Positions 28,211 through 37,655 of a stretch of DNA of 64,000 nucleotides are shown here, one piece after another. The position numbers and the translations under genes were made by a program. Numbering within the stretch: the stretch's first letter is position 1; the number at the start of each line of letters is the position of its first letter. Below the pieces are notes generated by a model. The model made no database searches, had not been told where the DNA came from, and saw only the letters and a program-made list of their open reading frames with translations. The DNA is from Affinirhizobium lemnae (GTDB lineage: Bacteria > Pseudomonadota > Alphaproteobacteria > Rhizobiales > Rhizobiaceae), in NCBI RefSeq assembly GCF_022968395.1, contig NZ_JALJQZ010000004.1:1-64000 (forward strand), read 5' to 3'.

Positions 28211-29085
28211 CATTGATCACCGATGCGAAAGACGATCCGGTAGCAATCGGGATCGATCATGCCTCTTCCGGCGCTCGTTCGGCCACGCCCAGTGTTCGGG
28301 CCAAACGCCGGGCGGTTCCCACCCTCGTCATTTCGCTCATGACCGGGCTTGTGTTGCTGGCACTCTGGTGGGGTGCCAGTTCAGCGCGGCTGGTGTCGCC
28401 GGTCTTCCTCCCCTCCCCGGCAGCCGTCGCCGCGTCCTTCTGGTCGCTGCTCACGGTCGGCTTTGTGGATTCGACTTTGCTGCAGCATGTCGGCGCCAGC
28501 CTTGGCCGCGTGCTGGCTGCCCTTCTTGTGTCGATCGCCATAGGTCTGCCCGTTGGCATCCTCATTTCCACTAGCCGGGTTGCGCGCGGCATTCTGGACC
28601 CGCTCGTGGAGTTTCTGCGCCCTCTTCCGCCCTTGGCCTATCTGCCGCTCATCATCATCTGGGCCGGGATCGGTGAGGCATCGAAAGTCACGGTCATTGC
28701 GCTGTCGATGCTGCCGCCTATCATTTTATCCACCAGTGCCGGCGTGCGGGCGGTGCCACAGGATTTCATCAATGCCGCACGCTCCTTCGGAGCCAGCAGA
28801 AGCCAGATCCTGCTTAGCGTAATCGCACCTGCCAGCACCCCGTCCATTCTTACCGGCATTCGTATTGCGCTTGGCACCGGGTGGTCCACGCTGGTTGCGG
28901 CGGAATTGATCGCCGCCAGCCGGGGTCTCGGTTTCATGATCCAGTCGGGCGCCCAGTTTCTGGTGACCGATGTGGTGATCGTCGGCATTTTCGTCATTGC
29001 GCTCATCGCCTTCGGGCTTGAATGGCTGGCGCGTGCTGCCGAGCGCCGCTTCGTGCCATGGATCGCACGACACGAGGGAAAGTGA
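28207..29085 (+). CDS. tauC: Taurine ABC transporter, permease
   Basis: A 292-residue permease with about six membrane segments after a hydrophilic N-terminus of some 35 residues. The loops LRPLPPLAYLPLIIIWAGIG and GASRSQILLSVIAPASTPSI are typical of TauC/SsuC permeases. The start overlaps tauB by 4 bases (ATGA). It ends the tauABC operon; metQ follows after a new promoter region. Confidence 0.9.
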   Translation: MTLITDAKDDPVAIGIDHASSGARSATPSVRAKRRAVPTLVISLMTGLVLLALWWGASSARLVSPVFLPSPAAVAASFWSLLTVGFVDSTLLQHVGASLGRVLAALLVSIAIGLPVGILISTSRVARGILDPLVEFLRPLPPLAYLPLIIIWAGIGEASKVTVIALSMLPPIILSTSAGVRAVPQDFINAARSFGASRSQILLSVIAPASTPSILTGIRIALGTGWSTLVAAELIAASRGLGFMIQSGAQFLVTDVVIVGIFVIALIAFGLEWLARAAERRFVPWIARHEGK

Positions 29086-29126
29086 TTGCTCTGCGAGTGG
29101 AATGCGCTTAGTCGGTCAGTGAAATT

Positions 29127-29147
29127 ATTCTACAAAATACGTAGATT
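29127..29147. promoter_or_regulatory. 21-bp inverted repeat upstream of metQ
   Basis: ATTCTAC-N7-GTAGATT, differing by a single base from perfect symmetry and matching the repeat at 24468 in both arms. It lies 155 bases before the metQ start and 41 bases after tauC. It is a good candidate operator shared by the sulfur-uptake operons. Confidence 0.5.
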
Positions 29148-29301
29148 TTTATGCCCGAAAATCGCTTCTGGTTGAATAACACGTTCGCGTTGCGTTGCAA
29201 AAAGAAAAGCTCCTGCTTCGAATCCTGACCCTGTTTCTGTGATCTTGTTTGCATCGAAGGCCGCAAGGGCAGTTCGACGATTGGTCATTAGGGACAAGAA
29301 T

Positions 29302-30132
29302 ATGAAAAAGACTTTTGGAAACACACTTTCATTGACCCGGCGTGCAGGTCTTGCTGCCCTGCTTCTGGGCGCTGCCGTCGCTGGTCTGGCGGCTCCCGCC
29401 GCCCAAGCTGCCGATAAAGTGGTGAAGGTCGGTATCGTTAGTGGCGAAGATGAGGATGTCTGGCGTGCGGTTACGGCCGAGGCGGCCAAGAAGGGTTTGA
29501 CGATCAAGACCGTCATTTTCAATGACTACACGCAACCGAACGAGGCGCTGGCGCGTGGCGAAATCGATGCCAATGCATTCCAGCACAAACCCTATCTGGA
29601 TAACCAGATAAAGCAGCACGGCTACAAGATCGTTCCGGTCGGCTATACGGGTGTGTGGCCCATCGGCCTGTATTCCAAGAAGCACAAGTCTGTTGCCGAC
29701 CTGCCGAAGGGCGCACAGATCGGCGTTCCAAACGATCCGTCCAACGAAGGTCGTGCACTTCGCGTTCTGCAGAACGAAGGCCTGATCAAGCTCAAGGACG
29801 GCACAGGCATTCTGGCAACCATCGTGGATATTGCCGAGAACCCGAAGGGCTTGAAGATCAAGGAACTCGATGCCGGTGTCGTGGGCCGCGCGATCGACGA
29901 CCTCGATGCGGCTGTGGTCAACACGGACTGGGCCTTGAAGGCCGGTCTGAGCCCAGCTGAGCGCATTGCACAGGAACCGATCAAGGACAATCCTTACCGC
30001 AACTTCATTGCCGTCGCCCAAGGCAAAGAAAAAGAGGAGTGGGTCAAGACGCTTGTTGCCTCCTATCAGAACGATGCCGTAAGGGCCGTTTTCGAAAAGG
30101 TTTACAAGGGCACTGGCCTCATCGCCTACTGA
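29302..30132 (+). CDS. metQ: Methionine ABC transporter binding protein (NlpA family)
   Basis: A 276-residue NlpA-type protein. The N-terminus KKTFGNTLSLTRRAGLAALL plus LGAAVAGLAAPAAQAAD is a type I signal peptide; there is no lipobox cysteine, unlike the MetQ lipoprotein of E. coli. The mature part has VKVGIVSGEDEDVWRAV, NAFQHKPYLDNQIKQHGYKI and IGVPNDPSNEGRALRVLQ. Substrate may be methionine or another sulfur compound. An ATG 21 codons upstream is less likely. It heads a met operon behind the inverted repeat at 29127. Confidence 0.88.
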   Translation: MKKTFGNTLSLTRRAGLAALLLGAAVAGLAAPAAQAADKVVKVGIVSGEDEDVWRAVTAEAAKKGLTIKTVIFNDYTQPNEALARGEIDANAFQHKPYLDNQIKQHGYKIVPVGYTGVWPIGLYSKKHKSVADLPKGAQIGVPNDPSNEGRALRVLQNEGLIKLKDGTGILATIVDIAENPKGLKIKELDAGVVGRAIDDLDAAVVNTDWALKAGLSPAERIAQEPIKDNPYRNFIAVAQGKEKEEWVKTLVASYQNDAVRAVFEKVYKGTGLIAY

Positions 30133-30207
30133 GATCAGATCACCGAATAACCCATGGTTGCGGCGGGTCATACCCGCCGCTTTCCGTCATTCCAGGAGAT
30201 GATGGCA

Positions 30208-31275
30208 ATGAACAGCCATTCTTTTGTCGATCCGCGCCAGACAACACCCCTCCTTGCAGATGAGGTCGTGCGCCTGACTGATGTACACCGCCGTTTTCGC
30301 GAGACCGTCGCGCTGGACGGCATCTCACTGTCCGTACGCAAGGGTGAAATCATCGGGATCATCGGTCGCAGCGGTGCGGGTAAGTCCACGCTGATCCGCT
30401 GCCTCAACGGCCTGGAAAGGCCCGATAGCGGTGAGATCGCCATTGAAGGCACGCGGATCGATCGGTTGACCGAAAGCCAGTTGCAGCCTCTGCGACGGCG
30501 TATCGGCATGATTTTTCAGCACTTCAATCTGTTGTCGGCCAAAACGGTGGAGGCAAATGTAGCGCTTCCTCTGAAAATCGAAGGCCTTGCGAAAGCCGAG
30601 CGACTGGCTAGAGCACGCGAGATGCTGGATCTGGTCGGCCTGTCCGATAAGGCAGCCGCCTATCCTGCGCAGCTATCCGGCGGGCAGAAGCAGCGTGTCG
30701 GCATAGCACGCGCCCTTGCGGCACGCCCCGCTCTGCTGCTGTCCGACGAAGCCACATCGGCACTTGATCCGGAAACGACGCGCTCCATCCTGTCTTTGCT
30801 GAAGGAAATCAACCATAAACTCGGACTGACGATCATTCTCATCACGCATGAAATGGATGTGGTCCGCTCCATTGCCGATCGTGTGGCCGTCATTGACGCG
30901 GGTCGGATTGTGGAAACGGGTCCGGTGCAATCCATCTTCGCCAATCCAGAAGCGCCGATTACCCGAAGGCTGCTGGAGGGCAGCCGACCACGGTTGCCGG
31001 AACATCTCGTTGACCGGTTGCGCAGTGACGCGTCAAGGCTGGTGCTGGGCGTGGATGTCAGCGGTGATTATGCCCAAAGGCAGCTGTTTACCGATCTGGT
31101 GGATGCTTTCCGACAAGGCGCAAATCTTGTTCAAGGCGGAGTTGAACATATACAGGATCGGCCGATGGCTCGTATTTTCCTGACCCTGCCCGCGCAGGAT
31201 GCCTCGCTTGTCGAACAGGTCAAATTCCGTCTGGCAGCAGCCAATGCACGCGTGGAGGTTCTGAATCATGTCTGA
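30208..31275 (+). CDS. metN: Methionine ABC transporter, ATP-binding protein with NIL domain
   Basis: A 355-residue ABC ATPase. Walker A is GRSGAGKST, the signature is LSGGQKQR and Walker B is [12 protein letters not shown]. After about residue 265 comes the NIL domain that senses methionine, with [20 protein letters not shown] and ending [19 protein letters not shown] is 9 bases before the chosen ATG; two earlier ATGs lie too close to it. It overlaps metI by 8 bases. Confidence 0.9.
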   Translation: MNSHSFVDPRQTTPLLADEVVRLTDVHRRFRETVALDGISLSVRKGEIIGIIGRSGAGKSTLIRCLNGLERPDSGEIAIEGTRIDRLTESQLQPLRRRIGMIFQHFNLLSAKTVEANVALPLKIEGLAKAERLARAREMLDLVGLSDKAAAYPAQLSGGQKQRVGIARALAARPALLLSDEATSALDPETTRSILSLLKEINHKLGLTIILITHEMDVVRSIADRVAVIDAGRIVETGPVQSIFANPEAPITRRLLEGSRPRLPEHLVDRLRSDASRLVLGVDVSGDYAQRQLFTDLVDAFRQGANLVQGGVEHIQDRPMARIFLTLPAQDASLVEQVKFRLAAANARVEVLNHV

Positions 31276-31933
31276 TGTCATGATCGAGCTGTTGATCAGC
31301 GCCACCTGGGAAACCCTGTTGATGACCTTTGCCGCCGGGTTCATTTCGCTTCTTGCGGGCCTGCCGCTGGGACTGGCACTGGTCCTGACCGGCAAAAGTG
31401 GCCTTTGCGAAAATCTCTGGGCAAATCGCATTCTGGGCTCTGTCATCAACGCATTCCGTTCGGTGCCCTTCATTATCCTGCTGGTTGCACTCATCCCTTT
31501 GACGCGGTTCATTGTCGGCACGGCGCTCGGCACCTGGGCGGCCATCGTGCCGCTGGCGATTGCGGCAACGCCCTATTATGCGCGTATCGCGGAAGTCTCC
31601 CTGCGAGAAGTGGATAGAGGCCTCATCGAGGCCGTGCGCGCCATGGGTGGCAATCGCTGGACAATCATCAGGGAAGTTCTGATCCCTGAATCTCTGCCGG
31701 GTATCGTTGCCGGCTTTACTGTCACACTGGTAACTCTGGTCGGGGCTTCCGCCATGGCAGGTGCCATTGGTGCGGGCGGTCTGGGCGACCTCGCCATCCG
31801 CTATGGCTATCAACGCTTCGAAACGGGCGTGATGATCGCCGTCGTCATCGTGCTGATCATCATGGTCTGCGCTATCCAGTGGATCGGTGATCGCGCCGTC
31901 GAACGTCTGGATCGCAGACAGTCCACCGTCTGA
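31268..31933 (+). CDS. metI: Methionine ABC transporter, permease
   Basis: A 221-residue permease with five hydrophobic segments. The motif [20 protein letters not shown] is the EAA loop of MetI-type permeases, and [20 protein letters not shown] follows. It is the last gene of the metQNI operon. No terminator with a T run is evident after its stop. Confidence 0.9.
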   Translation: MSDVMIELLISATWETLLMTFAAGFISLLAGLPLGLALVLTGKSGLCENLWANRILGSVINAFRSVPFIILLVALIPLTRFIVGTALGTWAAIVPLAIAATPYYARIAEVSLREVDRGLIEAVRAMGGNRWTIIREVLIPESLPGIVAGFTVTLVTLVGASAMAGAIGAGGLGDLAIRYGYQRFETGVMIAVVIVLIIMVCAIQWIGDRAVERLDRRQSTV

Positions 31934-32470
31934 ACTGCAGGCATACGGACTTGGCAGGGACCAATACCAAATAACGATGATATGAACCGGTTGAGTGGGG
32001 ACTGGAGACCTTCATCCGACATGGGACGCATATCGCAGAGTGATGCTCGCGCATCGGTTGAGGATTGCGACAAAGTCGGTGAAGGAAATCCGGCCCATTC
32101 GAAGAACCGGGCGCTGAATCCGGGTCAGTAAACATGAGGCTCAAGGACAGACCGAGCTCATCTCGACAACCAGAAGAGATTGCTTTTCAAGAAGCTTCTT
32201 GCTTCACAATGCTCCAAAGGCAAGCAATCACGCAAACATGTAAGTCTCCGGTTTTGGTCTTTATCGGGGACATGCCAATCCAAAGGGCAAGACCCCTTGT
32301 ATCAACCCACCTAATACGCAATATGTTGACTCGGTTCGGCTTGAGTAATTTCAACTGCCTATCATGGCATAAAGTAAGCTTAAGCCACATATGCAACTAT
32401 GTGAAGATGTCCCCACCAATACATCTGGATAGTTGCGTCGTAGACAGTAGATGCAACTGGAGTCGCACAA
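31934..32470. other. Intergenic region before terC
   Basis: About 537 bases with lower GC than its surroundings. A perfect 14-bp palindrome, CAAGAAGCTTCTTG, lies at 32188-32201, and AAGGG-CAAGAC-CCCTT at about 32286-32302 can form a short hairpin. A 149-codon frame from 32134 has no family features. TerC/Alx genes often follow a manganese (yybP-ykoY) riboswitch, but I cannot match that consensus here. Confidence 0.5.
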
Positions 32471-33445
32471 TTGGAAATTTTATTTTTCCTCTTTCTTGGG
32501 AAGCCGCTCTGGATGTGGCTCGTCTTCATGGGCCTGGTTGTGGCTCTCCTCGCCTTCGATCTCGGCGTTCTACACAAGGATGACCATGAGATTGGTGTAG
32601 CCGAGAGCCTGAAGCTCTCCGTCATGTACCTGTCCCTCGGACTTTTGTTCTCAGGCTTCATCTACTGGCAGATGGATACACAAGCGACTGCGGAGTACCT
32701 GACCGCCTTCGTTGTGGAAAAGACGCTTGCGATGGATAATATATTCCTGATCGCTATGATTTTTGCGTTCTTTTCCATTCCGCGCGAGTATCAGCACCGC
32801 GTACTGTTCTGGGGTATCCTTGGCGTCATCATTCTCCGAGGCATCATGATCGGCCTGGGTGCGACGATCGTGGAGCAGTACAATTGGGTGCTCTACATCT
32901 TTGCAGTATTCCTGATCCTGACCGGGATCAAAATGTTGTTCATGGCCGACAAGGAACACAAAATCGAAGAAAATGGTCTGATCCGTTTTCTGAAACGCCA
33001 TATGAATGTCACGGAAGAGCTTCACGGGAACAAGTTCCTGATCAAGAAGCAGGATCCGTCGACCGGAAAACTGAAGCGCTACGCCACTCCGCTTCTGCTT
33101 GCATTGATCATGATCGAGATTGCCGATCTTGTGTTTGCCGTCGATTCGGTGCCGGCAGTCTTCACCATCACGACCGACCCATACATCGTTTATACATCGA
33201 ACATTTTTGCCATTCTTGGCCTGCGTGCGCTTTACTTTGCACTCGACGCAATACTGCATCGTTTCGCCTACCTGAAATATGCTCTGTCTGTGCTTCTGGT
33301 GTTCATTGGCTCGAAGATCTTCATCGCTTGGGCAATGGGCTGGGAGAAGTTTCCGCCCGAGTGGTCGCTGGGGATTACGTTCGTCATTCTGGGTGCGGGC
33401 GTTGTCTACTCGCTCCGGAGAACGAGTTCGAAACAGCAGACCTGA
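32471..33445 (+). CDS. TerC family integral membrane protein (Alx/TerC-like)
   Basis: A 324-residue protein with about eight or nine membrane segments. Conserved acidic family motifs are seen: LVVALLAFDLGVLHKDDHEI, VVEKTLAMDNIFLIAMIFAF and LIMIEIADLVFAVDSVPAVF. These proteins are linked to metal ion export, notably Mn2+, and to tellurite resistance. The start is a TTG; the first residues MEILFFLFLGKPLWMWL match the usual TerC N-terminus, which supports it despite a weak ribosome site. Confidence 0.85.
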   Translation: MEILFFLFLGKPLWMWLVFMGLVVALLAFDLGVLHKDDHEIGVAESLKLSVMYLSLGLLFSGFIYWQMDTQATAEYLTAFVVEKTLAMDNIFLIAMIFAFFSIPREYQHRVLFWGILGVIILRGIMIGLGATIVEQYNWVLYIFAVFLILTGIKMLFMADKEHKIEENGLIRFLKRHMNVTEELHGNKFLIKKQDPSTGKLKRYATPLLLALIMIEIADLVFAVDSVPAVFTITTDPYIVYTSNIFAILGLRALYFALDAILHRFAYLKYALSVLLVFIGSKIFIAWAMGWEKFPPEWSLGITFVILGAGVVYSLRRTSSKQQT

Positions 33446-33485
33446 CACGCGGTCGGCCTGTAGGTTTGCGTTTTGAGGGACGGCG

Positions 33486-34100
33486 ATGGCTGATAATACT
33501 GCGGCAATGAAGGGGTCAGACTATCTCCTGGAACTGCTCGAGACCGCAAAACGCAACGACGGTCTGCATATCCGAACGGTCTTGCTGCGGGAGGGACGTC
33601 TCGGTGTTGCAATTGCCTTGCTGATGCTGGCAATTCCCGCCGTTGTGCCAATACCCAACCCGCTAGGTCCGGTGTTTGGCACTTGCCTGGCTTTCGTCGC
33701 GGTTCAAATGCTGTTTGGTCGCCAAAGCCTCTGGCTCCCCGAATTCATCGGACGGCGAATGTTGCCGATGAAGGTGGTTGCGGCGGCAGTCAACGGTACG
33801 AGACCGACGATCCTCAAAATCGAAGCCAGACTTCGTCCAGGGAGGCTGTCAAAATTGACGGGGCGCGGCGCGCGCGTTCTTCTCGCCGTCCCCGTACTGT
33901 TTCTTGCCGTGCTCATCGCACTTCCGATACCGTTTGGAAACACGCTCCCCGCAATCTCGATTGTGCTCATCGCCATTTCGCTGGCTGAACAGGACGGGCT
34001 TATGATCCTGCTGGCGATGGTGGTGTTGGTGGCCGCCTGTTTTGCCTGCTACTATCTGGCAATCACGGCGGGATCGCTCGTGTTTACAGCCCTGTTTTGA
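33486..34100 (+). CDS. ExoD family membrane protein
   Basis: A 204-residue protein with four or five hydrophobic segments. It has SDYLLELLETAKRNDGLHIR, PAVVPIPNPLGPVFGTCLAF, MLFGRQSLWLPEFIGRR and LPIPFGNTLPAISIVLIAI, which is the ExoD pattern. ExoD is known in Sinorhizobium for an effect on exopolysaccharide production and alkali tolerance; the molecular role is not settled. It lies 40 bases after terC in the same direction, so the two are probably cotranscribed. Confidence 0.85.
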   Translation: MADNTAAMKGSDYLLELLETAKRNDGLHIRTVLLREGRLGVAIALLMLAIPAVVPIPNPLGPVFGTCLAFVAVQMLFGRQSLWLPEFIGRRMLPMKVVAAAVNGTRPTILKIEARLRPGRLSKLTGRGARVLLAVPVLFLAVLIALPIPFGNTLPAISIVLIAISLAEQDGLMILLAMVVLVAACFACYYLAITAGSLVFTALF

Positions 34101-34343
34101 TCTGTTTCAGGCAGACCTGAATGTTCCGAACAGTCCAGAAAGGTCGCCGCCTCTCCCGCTTTTCAAGGTGTCTGTTCAAGGCATTTGTTCAAGCGGGTTT
34201 GACGCCATCTGACGTTGAAGAGCATGTTAGGTGATGCTGTTTTCACCGGTAACGACTACTGTCCCGTAGTTTCTCATCCAGATATCGCGGTTCAGGTGGG
34301 CAGAATTCATCGTTCAAACGCAACAGTTCTTGAGAAATCTTCG

Positions 34344-35237
34344 TCAAACCCCGTCCTTGTTCTCGACGATCAGGATTTCCGCCGTAACGCAAACAGGATT
34401 GAGGCCACGCTTGAGAAGTCCGTGGCTGTGGCGGCCGGTCAGGTCTACCATCGCGATATCGAGGGCAGCGTGGTTGGTGCCGTTCTGCTGTGTCACAGTG
34501 CCATTTCGAATATAGAGCTCGCTCGCATGGGCCGTCAGCCTCGTCCCATCTTCATAATCGGCTCCGACAAGGCTGCCGAGTCCATGAACCTGTGCATCCG
34601 GGATGTCGAAGGCTCTGCAGATTTCCTCCACGGCCCTGCAAAGATCGGTATTGGGCCGCACGGTCGCCAGTACCGCGCGACAGGCTGATGCTTGGGTTGT
34701 TACCGCGTCAGGGCGTTTCTCAGGATTGAACAACGGAAAATTGGTTTCCGTGTCATGCCGTGTCACAAAAAGCGCTCCGCTGATGGCCACGGCATCGACG
34801 GTCGTCTCGTCACGGAGTTCGGCCTCGAAGGGCAGCAGATGCCCCATCTCGATGCGTCCCTCTGCATCTTGCCATGCGCCATGGCAATGCAGGAAGGGTT
34901 TCTCCTCCCGCCGTCCTGCGTGGAGTGCGGCATCGAGGATAACGCCTCCCGGCATGGCATAGGTTTCGCTGTACCAGGCGGCGTGGCTCTCGTCCGGTGC
35001 CGCTGCGGGCATGACATAATTGAGGGATCGCATGGGAACCTGCGACAGGCGAATATAACCGCCCTCAAAGCCCTGCTCCGCAAAGCCTTGGGCAATGGCC
35101 TCGTTGATGGTGCACCCTGTTCTCAGCGTAATCCGCACCGGCCAAGCCAGACACTCGACAGCGCGAACCCGCTCAGCCGTGGCGGGGCCGGGATGAACGA
35201 TATGGCGCGGCAGTGCCGGTTCCTCAATGACTGTCAT
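34344..35237 (-). CDS. Twin DUF296 (PPC-domain) protein
   Basis: A 297-residue protein with two PPC/DUF296-like halves. The first, about residues 30-165, has LHCHGAWQDAEGRIEMGHLL and ISGALFVTRHDTETNFPLF. The second, about residues 175-285, has VHGLGSLVGADYEDGTRLTA and VDLTGRHSHGLLKRGLNPV. Such domains occur in plant AT-hook proteins and in bacterial proteins of unknown activity, some with metal-binding histidines. The ATG overlaps the SDR stop by 4 bases, placing it last in the leftward CoA-ligase operon. A catabolic-operon partner is unusual for this family. Confidence 0.75.
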   Translation of the reverse strand: MTVIEEPALPRHIVHPGPATAERVRAVECLAWPVRITLRTGCTINEAIAQGFAEQGFEGGYIRLSQVPMRSLNYVMPAAAPDESHAAWYSETYAMPGGVILDAALHAGRREEKPFLHCHGAWQDAEGRIEMGHLLPFEAELRDETTVDAVAISGALFVTRHDTETNFPLFNPEKRPDAVTTQASACRAVLATVRPNTDLCRAVEEICRAFDIPDAQVHGLGSLVGADYEDGTRLTAHASELYIRNGTVTQQNGTNHAALDIAMVDLTGRHSHGLLKRGLNPVCVTAEILIVENKDGV

Positions 35238-35986
35238 ACCGCAAGGCCCGCCGTCACGAAGCCGCCATCCACCGCCAGAATCTGGCCGTTCACGTAACTT
35301 GCCTCGTCCGAGATCAGGAAGGCGATGGCGCTCGCAACCTCCTCGGAGGTGCCGTAGCGTTCCATCGGCACCCGGTGCGACCACTGGTTCCGAACGTTTT
35401 GCGTATGGACCTTGCGGGTCAAGGGCGTATCGATGGGGCCGGGCGCCACGGCGTTCACCCGGATGCCGGCATGGCCAAGCTCGTTGGCCATCACCAGCGT
35501 CATCAGGTTCACGCCTCCCTTTGACGCTCCATAGGCGGTTCTGCCCCGGTTTCCGCAAAGACCGGAGACGGAAGATATATTGACGATCGCGCCTCGTGTC
35601 CCATTTTCCAGCCAGTGTCTGGCCGCAGCACGGGCAACGGCGAAGCTGCCGATGAGATTGATGTCGAGGATGCGTCGGAATTCCGCGACACTCGTGTCGA
35701 CCGCCAGCTTGTCGGCACCGGTCCCCGCGCAGTTGACGAGTGCTCCAAGCGGTGGCGATGCAGACAGGATTTTCTCCATGGCCCTGTCGACGGACGCTTC
35801 ATCGGAAACATCACAGACCAGCCCCCGCGTTTCGGGAAGTTCCAATGCACGGCAGGCGCTGGAGAGCGCATCTGCCTGAAGGTCGAGAAGCCAGACGTGC
35901 CAGCCACGATCGTGCAGCAGGCGGGCGGTCGCAAGGCCGATGCCGGATGCTCCGCCGGTTATCGCTACGGATTGTTTCATTCCCAT
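35234..35986 (-). CDS. Short-chain dehydrogenase/reductase (3-oxoacyl-ACP-reductase-like)
   Basis: A 250-residue classical SDR. The cofactor motif is ITGGASGIGLATARLL, the catalytic serine is in VNISSVSGL and the YxxxK motif is YGASKGG; the C-terminus ends with SYVNGQILAVDGGFV. GAGGA lies upstream of the ATG. It follows the acyl-CoA ligase in a leftward operon and overlaps the DUF296 gene. It probably oxidises a hydroxyacyl intermediate of the imported carboxylate (inference). Confidence 0.87.
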   Translation of the reverse strand: MGMKQSVAITGGASGIGLATARLLHDRGWHVWLLDLQADALSSACRALELPETRGLVCDVSDEASVDRAMEKILSASPPLGALVNCAGTGADKLAVDTSVAEFRRILDINLIGSFAVARAAARHWLENGTRGAIVNISSVSGLCGNRGRTAYGASKGGVNLMTLVMANELGHAGIRVNAVAPGPIDTPLTRKVHTQNVRNQWSHRVPMERYGTSEEVASAIAFLISDEASYVNGQILAVDGGFVTAGLAV

Positions 35987-36017
35987 TGCACATCCTCTCC
36001 TGCCCTGCGACGACGCC

Positions 36018-37655
36018 TCAGGCGTTTTCCGTCTCGCCAAACACCGGCAGTTCGCCGCGCCTTTCCAGTTCCTCCCGGATCATCTTCTTGGTGATCTTGC
36101 CATAGGCCGATTTTGGCATGGAATCCCAGAAGATGACCGCCTTCGGCAGCTTGTAGCGGGCAATCCTGTCCTCAAGGAAAGCCCTGAGATCGATGCTACT
36201 GGCTGCGACGCCCTCCCGCGTCACGCAAACGGCAATGCCGACTTCGCCCCAGACGGGATCCGGAACGCCCAGCACGGCCGTCTCGCTGATATCCGGATGC
36301 GCAAGGATCTTCTCCTCGATCTCGCGCGGGTAGATGTTCGAGCCGCCGGAAATATACATGTCGGACGCGCGGCCCGTGATATAGATGAAGCCGTCCGCAT
36401 CCCAGTGGCCCAGGTCGCCGGTCCGGAACCAGCCATTCCGAAACGCTTTCGCGTTCGCTTCCGGATTGTTGTAATAGCCCGCAAAGACGGCCGGTCCGAT
36501 GACGCAGATCTCGCCCGTCGTGCCCGCCTCGACTTCACGACCTGCCTCGTCCTGGATCTCGACCTGCATCCCGGTGCGGTCATAGCCGCAGGTGCCGATC
36601 CGGGCCTCTGGCCCGTCTTCCGCCGAATGAAGGTGGGGCGGAAGAACGGTGATCGCGCCCGTCACTTCGCCGAGGCCGAAATATTGCACCAGAACCGGTC
36701 CGAGCTTTGCCAGCGCCCGCTTCTGGTCGGTGCGATACATCGGTGCACCGGCATAGATGACATAGCGAAGCGAGGAGTGATCGAAGCGGTCCACCGACGG
36801 ATCCTCGATCAGCATCTTCAGGATGGTGGGAACGGTGAACAGGTTGGATACCTTCCATCGCTCCACCAGCTGCCAGATTGCCGCAACGTCCAGCTTTTCG
36901 GCGGCCGGCAGAATGGTTTTCACTCCGTGCGCCACCTGAACAAGCTGGTGAACCCCTGCCCCGTGCGACAGCGGCGCAACCACGATGGAGGCATCGGAGG
37001 GCCCGGTGCCGGGCATCAGGTCACAAAGATGGTTGGTGATCACGAAGGCCATCTGGCCATGGGTCAGAACGGCTGCCTTCGGGCGCCCCGTCGTGCCGGA
37101 GGTGAAGAAGAACCAACAGGGATCATCGCGGAAAATCGGCGGGCTCTCTGCTTTTTTCCCCAAATGCTCTTCCACGATGACGTCGTAGTCGGGACCGAAA
37201 CCGGCAGAGCCGATCGTAATCACGAAGTCCATTTGCGCTGCCTGCTGGCAGGCGTCAGCATGCGCAGGAAACGCCGCATGGCAGATCATGCCCCTCGCCC
37301 CGCTCGCCTGCGCCAGAAAGGCGACTTCGTCCGGTGACTGGCGAAAATTGGTCGGCACCCAGACGGCCCCGATGCGAAAGCAGGCAAACATCGACTCGAA
37401 CATCTGGTTGTTGTTCGAAGACTGGACGAGGATGCGGTCCCCCTTTCGCACGCCAAAGCGCGAGACCAGCGCATCGGCCATGGCATCGACCCGCGCCTCA
37501 AGCTCGGACCAGGTCCATTGCCGCTCGCCCCAGACGAAGCCGATCGCGTTGGGGAAGCGTCGGGCAGACTGCGTCAGGAAATGCGCGAGGTTCATGACGC
37601 GCGTCGTTGCGGGAGAAACGCCTCCCAGTGGAGCAGCCTGATCGCTCCTCGTCAT
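36018..37655 (-). CDS. AMP-dependent acyl-CoA synthetase
   Basis: A 545-residue adenylate-forming enzyme. The P-loop is FFFTSGTTGRPKAAVLTHG, the A5 region is YFGLGEVTG, the hinge is GRASDMYISGGSNIYPREIE and the catalytic lysine is in SAYGKITKK near the C-terminus. It activates a carboxylate through an acyl-AMP to the CoA ester. Overlap of 4 bases with the thiolase gene shows tight coupling. The substrate is probably the carboxylic acid imported by the neighbouring TRAP transporter, of medium-chain or aromatic type (inference). Confidence 0.88.
   Translation of the reverse strand: MTRSDQAAPLGGVSPATTRVMNLAHFLTQSARRFPNAIGFVWGERQWTWSELEARVDAMADALVSRFGVRKGDRILVQSSNNNQMFESMFACFRIGAVWVPTNFRQSPDEVAFLAQASGARGMICHAAFPAHADACQQAAQMDFVITIGSAGFGPDYDVIVEEHLGKKAESPPIFRDDPCWFFFTSGTTGRPKAAVLTHGQMAFVITNHLCDLMPGTGPSDASIVVAPLSHGAGVHQLVQVAHGVKTILPAAEKLDVAAIWQLVERWKVSNLFTVPTILKMLIEDPSVDRFDHSSLRYVIYAGAPMYRTDQKRALAKLGPVLVQYFGLGEVTGAITVLPPHLHSAEDGPEARIGTCGYDRTGMQVEIQDEAGREVEAGTTGEICVIGPAVFAGYYNNPEANAKAFRNGWFRTGDLGHWDADGFIYITGRASDMYISGGSNIYPREIEEKILAHPDISETAVLGVPDPVWGEVGIAVCVTREGVAASSIDLRAFLEDRIARYKLPKAVIFWDSMPKSAYGKITKKMIREELERRGELPVFGETENA

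Noticed and set aside
31934..32470. Manganese (yybP-ykoY) riboswitch before terC
   Set aside because: Expected from family knowledge, but I could not match the conserved core; only a short hairpin and an unrelated palindrome are present.
32134..32583. 149-codon plus-strand frame upstream of and overlapping terC
   Set aside because: Covers the terC start in another phase, has no motif or ribosome site, and terC fits its family far better.
35940..37337. 465-codon plus-strand frame opposite the acyl-CoA synthetase
   Set aside because: Antisense to a well-defined adenylate-forming enzyme and without any family features.
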